From Mucor racemosus (taxonomy: Eukaryota; Mucoromycota; Mucoromycetes; Mucorales; Mucoraceae): 64,000 nt of DNA. The notes beneath the pieces are model-generated. The model searched no databases. It had not been told where the DNA came from and saw nothing but the letters and a program-made list of their open reading frames with translations. This document shows, one piece after another, positions 11,800 through 24,282 of this stretch. The DNA lies in assembly GCA_027405735.1 (NCBI GenBank), contig JAPEHQ010000016.1:1-64000 (forward strand), given 5' to 3'. Each line of letters opens with the position of its first letter. The stretch's first letter is position 1. Position numbers and translations under genes: made by a program.

Positions 11800-13389
11800 T
11801 TAATGATGCATACATGCCAAAACTGTTTCGTTGATATCTTCACCATCTACAGTAGCAACATCATCATCAAATGCTAAATGCCTTGCAGAAGAAGATGAAC
11901 ATGATGCGGTATCCCATGAGAAAGGTGCTTTCAAATCATTTTCATCAGGAGTTAATGTAGTAGATCCAGTTAAAGTAGGAATACACAATGAAATTCTTTG
12001 GTTGTGGAGAATTAAGAATTGATTGTGAGCTCATATCTTATAATAGACACTACGGGTGACAAGATAAGAAGCTGCAGGTAATATGTAAGCCAGCGTTGTT
12101 GCCGAAAATCCACCGACAAGGGAATAAACAGTGCCAAGAGATCTAACTGCAACAGCAGTGCCCAAAATATAGAGAATAATACAATGGTAACTGTGTAATG
12201 TTGTAATTGGTAGGTTGTTTACTTGCAGTCTCGAACCCTAATGACTTTTGAATAGCTTCTCTGGTAGGAAATATGCCCATACTAAAAATAATATTAATAA
12301 ATGATAACACGTTTTTCTTGTATTACACACTTACGAAATGGTTAAAATCATGCTTATACTGAGTGCAAAACGGCCGACATTAATAAGTGGGTCATCGCTA
12401 GCGAAATTCATGAACAAATTCGATTGTACATAGATCCAAAGCACAAGTAACCAATAACAGCAAAGGTCATTGAAATTAACCAGCTGATACCAGTAGACAA
12501 GATAGATGTTAATTTCCAGCTTTGAGTGGATGGTTCTCCAAGGTCAAGAATTTGGGAATGCTACTTGATGACAAGTAAATGCGAAGGCCATAATACCCAA
12601 AGCACCAAAAACGTCAGGTCCGACCCATTCAAGTGGAATTTTTTCTTTAGGAGCATAAGCAGTGCTCTTTTAAATCGTGAGAAGAATGATAGGTAAGCAT
12701 GCCACTGAAATAATAGACCAACGAGCCAAGGAACCAATGGATCTTGACATATTTAATGGTAGTACCTATACATGAAAAACGTGAGTTGATATTGGTATTA
12801 AATTTCCATTTTAATAAACTTACGCAAAGGATGCCTACAAATACTAAAATAAATGTACGGTCTCCTAAAATGGGATATTGAGGAAGATATCTTTGAAATA
12901 ACATGGGCAAACTATCGCCGAGCACTAAAAAAAAAAAAAAAATCATTAGCATTCTTTAATCATTTTAATTACAGGCAATAAACTTACATATAAAGTAACT
13001 AACAGCACCTCCGCCTGCTTGAACGCAAACCATGAAATTCAAGAAATGATAACCAGGTCTGCCCAATAATGTTCGACAAGTAATGCATATTTATAACTGC
13101 CAACTCGTTGTCCTGCAATGATCAACATGTACATGCCCATTTGGGCTAATACAGCTACAATAATTGAAGCAAAAATACCAGTAAAGAAACCAGCATGAGC
13201 AATTGCAAATGGCAACCCAATGATACCAGCACCTACAGTAGCATTGACTAAATTGAAAGCAACCTCAATTCTTGTTCTCGATCCATATCCAGGTCTATCG
13301 GATTGTAATAAATCTCGTTCTGCTGTTGTCAGATGATGTGTTTTTAATGGTGGCGATGAAGGTATAGAACCGTAATTGATGTTGGACAT
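11800..13389 (-). CDS. Amino-acid transporter of the AAAP/AVT (SLC38-like) family; frameshifted as read
   Basis: Multi-pass permease of the amino acid/auxin permease family, probably vacuolar or plasma-membrane. The start at 13389 gives MSNINYGSIPSS, then the family signature FNLVNATVGAGIIGLPFA in the first membrane segment. Exons, reading down: 13389-12988, 12924-12824, 12765-12335, 12281 to about 12227, about 12186-12040, and a Ser/Asp-rich cytosolic tail ending near 11803. Later segments include LGDSLPMLFQRYLP, AFAFTCHQVAF and FSATTLAYILPAASY. Breaks: one base missing near 13066, an in-frame TAA at 12672-12670, frame slips near 12545, and one G missing near 12162. All exons are otherwise in order with good splice sites, so it is either a very recent pseudogene or an intact gene with consensus errors. 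Confidence 0.75.
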
Positions 13390-15347
13390 TGTTTAATTGT
13401 ATAAGAAAAAAAAAAAAAAAAGAAAAAAAAAATAGAGATCTCTCAAAATGACGAGATCTTTTATACATTTGAGAAAAAAGGGGTTAGTTGCCTTTTAAAG
13501 TATTTTACTTGTATAATGAACGCATGATTTTCTATCATTGTCATTAATTATTCCGTTAGAAAAAAACAGGAGAAAATTACTGCTAACTATAATTTCTTAA
13601 AATTACATTTAAAAATACTCGAATCGGCATGATATAATTTACTTTTAGTAGAGATAAGTATAAATATGTACATTCAACATTCAAGGAGCAACATGTTGAT
13701 CTAAATCAAGTAAAAAATTGAAGGGACCTATCATAACACCAGAAGATTTCGACAAAGCAATTCCATCAAGAATCTGAATTGATTGGCTGTGAGCATTTTC
13801 TATCTATCTTTATTATATTACAATAAAAATGGAGATCATCCCCTCTTCTCTTTTGGTATATAGAATAACATATAGATGATGATACCTTCTCCCCCCATAC
13901 CCCTTTCCGTTCTCTCTCCTCCTTTATTATTATATACGTAATATTCTCCTTCTATATGACTTATATACAGTGTATACGTATACAATATATCTCATACCCC
14001 AAAATTGATATATATGTATAAATATATCCAGAATTACTTTTATTACAAATTTGTGTAATCATACAATTTGAAATGTTTGCCCATTATGGCAACAATAGTC
14101 ATAATAAACAAATCGTATCTTTCAGATCATATTATTGCCAGTGCCTGGGACAGCTGACATGCAATCCACAGTATCTTTCATCATTCCTTTATTTTAATTA
14201 AAGGGCATTTCATTGCTTCAAATGATCAAATACGTGTCATGTACAATATGTATGTAGAAAACGGGTTTAAATTATTGATTATAAAGAAAAAGCCGGATTT
14301 TATACTCTACTACTGTCATAAGATCACTCGGTATTTCTTGAATCATCGAAAGCCCGCATCATACTCTTGACAATGATCGAGTGATTCTGGTAGTTTTCAA
14401 GTAGAATCAAACGATATTCTTGAAAACAAGGTTAACTAGCCTAGTAGTAAATTATGTTTTCAGCGAAATATCAATCGATTCAAATAGGAACGCATTATTT
14501 TATACCAATTATCCTTATCAGAACATTTGGAGATTTTTCCTTTTTACTTGCCCTTAGCGATTATAAATGTATATAAAAAAATATATATTACTTGAATAAT
14601 CATTCCTCGATATACATACGGTTGTAAAATACTGAATTTGCTTATAATGTATATTGAAAAATAATGCAGTATTTTCTACTTTCTTTCTTCCGAGATGGAA
14701 CGAATACTGTGTTACTACCTTAGAAATAGGCGTTTCAATACGAAATAAAACGAAATGCCAACATGAGTCATTACTTGTTGGTTGAATGAATAAATTAAAG
14801 TATGAAAACACAACTGAATTATACAATGTTCATATGTAATTATGCACAATTGCGTTAAAATTATCATAAGAATGGTATTTTTAAAGAATTATTTTATGCA
14901 CTTTTTGCATTAATTTCAAGCTCAAAATTAGTCAAAACTACTTCTAAGATCATATACCTTTTTGCTATATTTTTATCTTGAATTTTTTGGATCGTAAAAA
15001 CCATGATCAGAATCGACCTCAAAACCCTTACACATACAGGCAAAAACCGATTGATTTTGTTTAATCGACATTTTGACCCCGAAAATGGGATTTTTTATTA
15101 TAGCTTCCTTAAGCTCAAAATAACCGAAATTCTTTGCAGTTTCATCTAAAAGCACTTAATTGACTATTGATTATCCATAAAATAGATTTTTCTTTGAAAA
15201 ACCATTATTTTTAATTTTCAAAATTCTGCAATTTTTTTAGTGAGAAAAATCTGAATGAATACCACGGTTTGATGCGAAATTCAACTTTTTACTTGAAACT
15301 ATTAATGAGCTTTGTTAATTTATATAGGGATTTTAGGAGTAATATGT
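13390..15347. other. Intergenic region, with a possible orphan exon on the minus strand
   Basis: Nearly 2 kb of AT-rich sequence. The only coding-like stretch is on the minus strand at about 13790-13681: after a CTCACAG acceptor it reads QILDGIALSKSSGVMIG, then PFNFLLDLDQHVAP and a TGA stop. I do not recognise the protein, and no upstream exons are evident. The remainder shows no gene. Confidence 0.4.
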
Positions 15348-15705
15348 AAAAAAACGATAATTTTTTTTTTTAGGGTAGAACGTAGTGGATATACTTTATT
15401 TATTATTATTTAATGTGAAGACTTAATATACATGAAACTCCTACAATAACGTTTCATGTAGCACAACGTAAGCCATATGGGAAGAGGTTGAGAGGTCTCC
15501 ACAAGTGGGCCTACTGTAAACAAGGTCGCTATAATGATTATACTATGAAAGATGGGAAAGAAATCGACTAATTAAAGTGCTGCACCAAGAGCCAAAACGG
15601 GCATGCGGAGAACGTCATACGAAAAAGTTGTGGGTTGGTGACATGACACTAAACAGGAAATACAGTACTACATAATATTATCAAACAAAAAAAACGATAA
15701 TTTTT
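15348..15705 (-). mobile_element. Short retroinsertion (SINE or truncated LINE 3' end) with 18-bp target-site duplication
   Basis: The same 18 bp, seven A then CGATAA then five T, occurs at 15348-15365 and 15688-15705, flanking about 322 bp. Read on the minus strand, the insert ends with an AATAAA signal (about 15400-15395) followed by a poly-A run next to one duplication. That is the structure left by target-primed reverse transcription. The insert is less AT-rich than its surroundings and has no long ORF. The minus strand has VETSQPLPIWLTLC, which might be a LINE remnant. Confidence 0.7.
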
Positions 15706-16334
15706 CTCCAAACTGACATTTTTTGCAAATTAAAAATCTATAGTGTATCGGAGTTTGAATACAATTTTACGTATACTATTACTGCAAATCCATTCATATC
15801 ACATTTTAGTGAATAATGTCGTAATTATACATGTGTTAAGAAGAAAGTATAATAGTAAATTAAAAGGGATATATTCACATTGTTTCACAAGCTCCGCTTT
15901 TCTGCACATCTGCAAAATTGATGAGACAAATTAATACATTCACCACTAGAATATATACCAGTTTTGACCATTATAAGATATTAAATAAGTTTGGTCAATG
16001 ATTTCGTGAAAAAGCCAAGCGATTTCTTAAATTTTCCTTATTGCATCATGTACCTGACATTGGTGCAGGACAACAGGAACAACCTTCTGGCTATATAACT
16101 GAGCTATAAATATGCCACATTTTACAACCCAAATCACATTTACACATACTGTCTCCCTACGAACTTGATGACATCGATCAAGTTTGCTTGAAACGCGTAA
16201 TCTATAAGGCTCAAAAAGTTCTTGCGAATTTTTAATAGTCAGTCCAAAGTTCAAACTTACATACGTATTCTACTACTAGACACCTTCTTTTTTTATCCTT
16301 TAAACCAAATTAAAGAAAAAATCAATTATCAAAT
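15706..16334. other. Intergenic region upstream of PRE3
   Basis: AT-rich and without recognisable coding sequence. It should contain the PRE3 promoter, but I could not assign a specific element. Confidence 0.5.
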
Positions 16335-17286
16335 ATGAGTTTGAAGAAAGGAGAAGTTAATCTTGGTGTAAAGTATTTATATTTTACAAAGAAGCATAGA
16401 TAGATCTCGTCAAACTAACTTTTAAATAGACTTCCATTATGGCAGTTGCTTATAAAGATGGTGTTATTCTTGGCGCTGACTCACGTACAACTACTGGTGC
16501 TTATATTGCAAACAGAGTTACAGATAAATTAACTAAAGTTCATGATACCATTTATTGTTGTCGCTCTGGTTCTGCTGCAGATACTCAAGCCGTTGCAGAT
16601 ATTGTTCATTACTACCTTCAAATGTATACGTAAGTTTGTGTATATATATATATATATAAACCACATGCATTATGCTAACGTTGGACATAGTGTAAATGAA
16701 AATGAAGCTCCTGCTGTTCGTACAGCTGCTGCTTTGTTTCAAGAAATGTGTTATCAAAACAAGGATAATTTATCAGCAGGCATTATTGTTGCTGGTTGGG
16801 ATAAGACAGATGGTCCTTCTGTATATAATATTCCTCTTGGTGGTTCCTTACATAAGGCTCCCTTTGCCATTGGTGGTATGTTAATATTTGTTTACTTTTT
16901 CTAGGTCTAGTTAATTCAATTCATTATAATAGGTTCTGGATCAACTTATATTTACGGTTACTGTGATGCAAATTATAAGGATGATATGACTCGTGAAGAA
17001 TGTGAAACTTTTGTAAAGAATTGTAAGTTTTTATACAAACATTTTGCGAGTAATTTTCATACTGACATTACCTTATTTTTTGAAATGAAATAGCTTTGGC
17101 ATTAGCAATGTCTCGTGATGGATCTTCAGGTGGTGTAGTTCGTTTGGCTGTCATTACAAAGGAAGGTGTTGAAAGATTGTTCGTTCCCGGAAACGAGTTG
17201 CCTGGTAAATAAAATTTTGTAAAAAAGATAGTAAATGTATTTGGTAACTAATTGATTTTTTTTTAATAGTTCATTGGGAAGGATAA
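16335..17286 (+). CDS. PRE3: 20S proteasome subunit beta1 (caspase-like catalytic subunit)
   Basis: Six exons join in frame: 16335-16367, 16430-16629, 16691-16875, 16933-17022, 17094-17204 and 17270-17286, giving 211 residues. The yeast protein has 215. The short propeptide [11 protein letters not shown] precedes the mature N-terminal threonine in [11 protein letters not shown]. That Thr becomes the nucleophile after autoprocessing, and the Gly-Thr junction coincides with the first intron. Family motifs [54 protein letters not shown] and [15 protein letters not shown] are present. No frameshift or stop interrupts it, unlike the genes before 13.4 kb. It lies upstream of ELP1 on the same strand. 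Confidence 0.96.
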
Positions 17287-18842
17287 ATCGAAATTGAATC
17301 ATTAAAATATAATAAAAATATAATAAAAAATTGTAAAGTAATCTGGCTGGTTCATAAAGGAAGGTGTTTATATTTTAAGTTTGCATTAATATAACAAGTA
17401 TCATTCTTTGTTTTTTTTTCTATCTGACAGAGATACACCCTGCCAGGCAAAATTCCTGCTTGATATTAATTTCATTTAATGAGACTTATATTTATTATCC
17501 TTGTACCTGTTTGAACTACGTTTGGATGCTATTGTTAATACTCTTTTTCGTGAAATATCTATCCATCATCACAACAACAGCTGCTGCTGCTTTCAAATTT
17601 ATACAGCAGCCAATAAATTCAACATAATACCGTATTCTATATTTTAAAGGATATTCTCAAGATAAAAAGCAGTATTAAACACAAAAAATTAACGGGATAC
17701 TATTCTTTAATGTTGTAATTACATACTCTTATTTTTAGCTTTGGAAAGAACTGTGAAAAATAACCAATTGTACTCCATTCAAAAGGAGTAGTATATGCAA
17801 ATATTTTTAATATGTCGGAGGTTAAAATTTACGAAATCCAAAAGGCTTCCAAATCGATCAGAATGTCATTTTTTTTTTCAAATTAGTCGTTTTTTGAAAA
17901 TAAACGCTCAATTTACATAGTAAATCAACTTCCAGCTATAAATGTTATTTGTACAAATAAACAAGGGCTATTCGACAGTAAAGCTAAAAAATAGATTTTC
18001 ATGCTAAAATATTCTGTTATTTTGAGAAGAAGAAATATCAGTTTTTCGGAAAAAAGTTTTAATTTTTAAAATGAAATCTCCAAATAAAAAATTTCATGTG
18101 ATGCAGCAAAAAATTCTACATGTTTTTCATTATTACAGATTTTTAAAAATACCTCATTTTCGAGATGAAAAATGCGATAAACAAACTTTTGTTCATTTTT
18201 GCTTATGGATATAAGGGATTGAAGGTTGGTTTTTGATAAATTTTCAGTGACCAAAAAAAATATGAGATAAAAGTATAGCAAGCAAATACTGAGTCAGAGA
18301 AATGATTTGGTGTCATTTTAAGCTAGAAAAACCTACCGAAAGCATGAGAAAAAATTCTTTAAAATCAAAAAATTTGATTCTAAAAGAAGTACGATGCATA
18401 TGTTAATTTTTTTTACAATAAAGTAGGCAATTTTATATATTGCTATCCATTTGTATTGTTAACTAGCATGATATGCTATTGTATTTCAATGGAAAATTGG
18501 CTTTGAACCGATAGTATCTTGGCCAATGGCATCATTTGTCAGAACATTGCAGTGAAATTAATCTTTCAAATGTTGTATACGAGATGTTTGATTAACTACT
18601 ACTCCCTCAGACTGTAATTTTCACAAATGCGTTGCTCTGATATGGCATTGCTTCTTTACAAACCCTCTAAAACTACTTCTATTATACCCTTTCCAAGTTG
18701 AAAAAGGTAGAAAGCATCCCAACAATGATGGTTGCAATGTACGACTGTATGTCCAAAGTGACTGTCTGATCAAATTTTTCTAGCAAAAAAAGAAGGTAAT
18801 CCACATGGATTGAATGAAGCTTTTCAACACAATTCTTACACT
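17287..18842. other. Intergenic region between PRE3 and ELP1
   Basis: About 1.55 kb, AT-rich, with homopolymer-rich sequence around 17.85-18.4 kb that resembles in style the interspersed repeats at 45 and 56 kb. No gene seen. Confidence 0.5.
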
Positions 18843-21800
18843 ATGCGTAGTTTGGAACTTTTGGGTCAAAGATCCTCCAAGGTTACTAGTTCAGATATCA
18901 AAGGAAGGTCTTTTATTGCAACAGATCCCGAGTCATTAACTGTTTATGTTGCTTTTGAAGATGGACAATCTCAAATCCGAGTTGCAGCCACAGATTTAGC
19001 TCCAGGCGATCCCAATGCCTTTGTAGAGCTTGGTCGTTGTCCTTCATCCGCTATTGTCAGTTTCACTTTTTTGGCTGATTTACAAGTTGTTTGTCTTTGT
19101 ACTTTTAATGGTGATATTATGCTTTTTAGTAAAGAACGTTTCGAGAATGGAGAAGAAGCAGTATGTATCATTTTTGACATTTTGATGAAAAACTAGAATA
19201 GCATTGATAAATGAACTATTGAATTAGATGGAAATTATGGGTTCTGTTGATTCAGGTATTCATGCCATGTGTTGGAGTCCAGATCAAGATCTTGTTGTCT
19301 TGGTAACCGGTAAAAATTATGCAAAACATTAAATTATTAAGCAAATCGGTTTTTTTTTTTTTTTTTTTACTAATGCAAATTATAGGTGAAAAGAAGGTTT
19401 TGGAAATGACACAAGATTTCGATACAATTACAGAATTCGATCTTCACATTGAAGATCAAGGAGAAGGTGTACAACATAGTGTGGGATGGGGTAGTAAAGA
19501 AACTCAATTCCATGGTTCTGCAGGAAAAGAAGCAGCAAAGCAAAAGGTGGATACCAGTAAATTTGGCACTTCAGATGACGATGATTTCAAACCTCGTGTT
19601 TCATGGAGAGGTGATGGTAGTTTCTTTGTCGTTTCAGACATTGATCCCAGTAGATCAGCTCGTGTTATTCGTATTTTCAACCGTGAGGGCACTTTACAAA
19701 ACACCAGTGAACCAGTAGATAAATTAGAACAAGCATTAGATTGGAGACCTTCTGGAAATTTGATTGTATCTAGTCAACGTTTACCTCATCGTCATGATAT
19801 TGTATTTTTCGAGAGAAATGGTTTGAGACATGGTGAATTTACATTAAGAGAGACCCGCGACCAAACACAAAGAGTTTTGGAAGTTTCTTGGAACGCTGAT
19901 TCTACTATTCTTGCAGTTTGGATTGAATCAGAAAATGCAAATGGTAAATTACAAAAGACAGTTCAATTATGGACATCAAAGAATTATCATTGGTACATGA
20001 AGCAACATATTGTGCTTTCAGAAGATAGAGATATTACTGGATTTGCCTGGGATGTTGAAAATGCTTTGATCGCTCATTTATTCAGTAGTTCAGGCGAATA
20101 TCAAAGACTTTTCTATACTTGGGATGTTTACACTAGCACTTCTATTGATGAGTCTAACTCAGGCTACGTTGCAGTCATCGATGGTTCTCAATTACTTTTG
20201 ACGCCTTTCAGCTATATGAATGTACCCCCACCAATGAGCTCACTTACTGTCACTGCTCAAAGCAACATTCAATATGTCGCTTTTGGACCTCAAGCTAATG
20301 GCTTAAAGATTGCTGTTCTCACAAACCAAAAGATTCAATTGTTTGATTTATCTGAAAGAGGTCATGGTGATGCTCCAGTAATTGGAGAACTTGCTTTACC
20401 TGAAATCACTGCTGCGAACGAGACTTATGCAAAGAACCCCATCAGACAACTATGTTGGATCAGTGAAACTAAACTTGTTTTCTGTCAGTATGACGAAGAA
20501 TTACAAACTGATATGCTTTGCGTTGCCTCATTTACTCTTGGTAATGAAGTAATGTCTATCTCAGCCAACCCATTAGATGGAAATATTGGGCGTATTTATT
20601 ACAATGCCACCACTTTAGACTTAATTATTGAAGGCATGGACGGATCAGTTTTCAATGTTGAATTAGAAGATGATATGCCAATTGTCAATCGTATTGAACA
20701 GCTCCCCGATTTCTGTCCCTGGATTGCTACTGCTCGTGTAGGTGTGAATATCGAAGAGGCAGAGCGTGCTATCGTAGGATTAACTGAACGTAGCAAGCTT
20801 TATATCAACGATAAACTTATTTCTTCTGAAGCTACTTCATTCTTTTTGCGTGGAACTTGGTTGGTGTTTTCAACAACTAGTCATTCAGCAAGGTTCTTGG
20901 CGTTAGACAGTACATCTCTCGAAAACTTGAAGCTTTCTGACGAAGCCAGCGATGCCTATGATGAAACTTCCAGACGTCTTGAACGTGGCTCTAAAATTGT
21001 TATGGCTACTCAACATAAACCTTCTCTTGTTCTTCAAATGCCTCGTGGTAATTTGGAAACCATTAGTCCTCGTGCTTTTGTCCTTGCTACTATTCGTGAA
21101 GATTTGAAGGCTCTCAATTTCCGTTCCGCTTTTGTTGCTTGTCGCAAAAACCGTATTGATCTCAATATTCTTTACGATGATAGTCCTGAACGTTTTGTAG
21201 AAAACATTCGTACATTCATTGAACAAGTATCCGAAGTTGATTATCTTAATTTGTTCTTGTCTAACCTTCGTAATGAAGATACACTAGTTACCATGTACCG
21301 TCGTGGTGGTCGAACTGCAGATCAATTAACTGCTGCAAGTGGTGTTGAAAACAAGGTTAATAGTATTTGTGAAGCTGTTCGCAATGTTCTTATTGAACTC
21401 GGTCGTGAACACTATATCCAATCTATTCTTTCTACCTATGTCAGAAGTTCGCCTCCTGATATTGAGTCTGCCATGGCTCTTTTATCAGAACTTCGTGAAA
21501 CCAACATGAGCGCTGCTGAGGATGCCTTAAAGTATACCATTTTCTTGTGTAAGGCTGGTTCATTGTATAATGTTGCTTTGGGTATGTACAACTTCCCTCT
21601 TGTGCTTATGGTTGCTCAACAGGCTCAAATGGATCCCAAAGAATATCTTCCCTTTTTGCAAGAATTGAAAAACTTTGAAAAGTATTATCAACGTTACAAG
21701 ATTGATGATCACCTCAAGCGCTATGAAAAGGCTATCAAAAACCTTAGTATGGCTGGCGACCAACATTTCGAAGAATTACTTGAATACATGCAAAAGCACT

Positions 21801-22975
21801 CTCTTTACCATGTCGCAATTGAAGAATATGCTCTCAGAAAGCAACAAAAATTAGCTATTTTGGAAGTATATGCTGCTCATCTTGATTTCAGAAGTAGCTT
21901 TGAAGAAGCTGGTATTGTTTATACAATGGCAGGTAACACTGTTAAGGCTTTGGAATCTTATCGTATGGCTGGTTGCTGGAGAGAATCTTTCTCAATCGCA
22001 AAGCAATTGAAATACACTGATGAGGAAATTCATTCTTTGGCTTATGATATGATTGAATATTTGAAAGAGAAGCGTAGATTCCAAGAAGCTGCTGTTGTTG
22101 CTAAAGATTATGCCAAGGATATCGAAGAAGTTGTTGATTGTTTATTGAAGGGTAGCATTTGGAAAGAAGCTGAACGTATTTCTTACACACATGATCGTTC
22201 TGATTTGATTGAAACTCATGTCAAACCTGGACTTGTTGAAGGTTATACACAAATGGATGATGATATTGATGAAATGTTGGCTCAATTCCATAAGCAAAGC
22301 GCACGTCTTGTTGAACTTCGTACTAAAAAGCCTGAACCAACAATTGAAAATCCTATGGCTAATGATGAATCTTTGGATAACATTGATATGTTCTCAGATA
22401 CTACATCCATGTACAGTCAATTTACAAGATATACAAATGCTTCCTCCAGAGTATCTTCTGTGTCTTCTCAAGGATCTGCTAAAACTAGAAAAACATCTAA
22501 ACTTCGAAGAAAGGAAGAGCGTAAGAGAGCTCGTGGTAAGAAGGGCACAGTGTTTGAAGAAGAATATATTGTCAATTCTATCAAGAAGCTCATTGAGAAG
22601 GCTAGTACTATGCAAAGTAAGTATATCAATGTAAAAGACTTTGTGTATAATATTCATTCTTCTTCATCTTAGATGACCTTGGCAATTTGATTCGTGCTCT
22701 TGTTCCATTTGAATACGTCGAGGAAGCAAGAGCTATACAAGAAAAGTTTGAAAAGTTCATTCAAGAGCTTGAGTCTTCCATGGCTACTATCTTTGTACCT
22801 TTACAATTAACTGTTAGTTTGGTAAGTTTGATTTGATTACATTATGAGACATATTTGCTAAATCTGCACATTATAGTATGCTTCATTAGAGGAATATGAA
22901 GAAGCTAAGAATAATCCCAAGGTTATTGATAAACCTGTCATCGCAAAGGTTGATTGGAAGCTTCAATTATTGTAA
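18843..22975 (+). CDS. ELP1: Elongator complex subunit 1
   Basis: Scaffold subunit of Elongator, which modifies wobble uridines of tRNAs (mcm5/ncm5 pathway). Five exons join in frame: 18843-19160, 19228-19309, 19386-22616, 22673-22821 and 22877-22975, giving 1,292 residues against about 1,350 in yeast. The ATG at 18843 begins MRSLELL, matching the conserved MRNL start region; an earlier in-frame TTG is not needed. The N-terminal half is the double WD40 propeller (SVGWGSKETQFHG, VSWRGDGSFF, FFERNGLRHGEF, QLWTSKNYHWYMKQ). The C-terminal half is helical TPR-like (RGNLETISPRAFVL, QMDPKEYLPFLQEL). Near the end is the basic tRNA-binding segment RRKEERKRARGKKGT, then EEEYIV. The gene is complete with no frame breaks. 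Confidence 0.97.
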
Positions 22976-24282
22976 AATTTCGCTTAGTTTTGTCTGCATT
23001 CTTTGTTTTATATGTATAAAATAAGAGTAAAATGAAAATAAAGAATTCAGCATACATATTTAGAATTAAACACTGATTTATCTATAAAGTAACTCAAATG
23101 ATTATAGATACATTATCACAACATTGCAGCTATCTTGTTGTTACAAATATTTATACACAAAAAGAGTAAAATATATGAAGTTGAAGGCTTAATCAGACCG
23201 TGTTCTTCATAATGGCTGCTTTTCCCTCAATCTACCGAGGGGAAATTTACGGTTACTTAAGGAAGAAGAAAAATTTGCCTTTTTGTTCTAATCTTTTGTC
23301 TTTTTTTTCTACTTGTTTTTTCTACTTATTTTTGTTTACGAATTTTTTTTGAGATTTGAGATATACTATGCCATTTCTTATTAGAATTACATGATACTTT
23401 GCTGTTCTGGTGGTCATGGAAAAGGTGATAGTCATCTCACGACGAATATTGAACAACAAGATCTTGTCCGCTCGATGTAAGTAAATGTGTATCCCTATTG
23501 TACCTGTATCTATAAAGATCCAAAATCATTTGATATATTCTATTTTGCCAATTATCCTGTTTCGCATTTAAATCATTTTAATAAAGATTTGATATTATCA
23601 TAAAGCTATAAAGACTCTGTGCTTTCATTATTATCAAATTTTTATGCTTTTCTTGCATTGTCACACATCATAATCAGCATATTTTAAGAGCCCTTTTTTT
23701 TTATCACACTCATCTTTGAATATATTTTCTTTCCTTTGAAAAGACCAACATGAAGATCATGTTTACATAGATTCTATCTATTCTGTAATAAACTACACAT
23801 ATCAAGTTGTTCAGTAATTAGGCTGGTTTTAGATTTCATCTAAAGATTTAGAAATATTAAATCACAAAAACTAAAATGTCAAATTGTACCACTGGTACTT
23901 CCAAGATAGGAACTAAACCACGAAGATCTTGTTTTAAGATCTTATTACTATATTATTAATACAAATTAGCAAATAGTATATTATTATCACCTTTGTGATA
24001 ATAATCCATAAAACTTTGCTTTACTTTTAAAACATCTTTGATAAAGTTAAAAGAGTTATAATTATATTTCCGTATTGCTTTTTATAAGCTATTTGCCGCA
24101 TATTCAAACATGTTCAATATCCCCTGTTAAGAGCGTGTGTATTTTCCCCTTTGTACAACATCTTTCGGGTCCCCCAACGAAGCCTAAGCCTCTTATACAT
24201 GGGAGAGTCTTTCATCAACTATTATATATTCATTTTTTATATCCATTCGTTATTGAAACACAAATATTCCGATTGTCATCCT
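22976..24282. other. Intergenic region with one possible first exon
   Basis: Mostly AT-rich without coding signal. One stretch at 23391-23475 (+) could be a first exon: it begins MILCCSGGHGKGDSHL and ends at a perfect GTAAGT donor at 23476. No matching downstream exon was found before the tandem array begins. I do not recognise the product. Confidence 0.35.
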
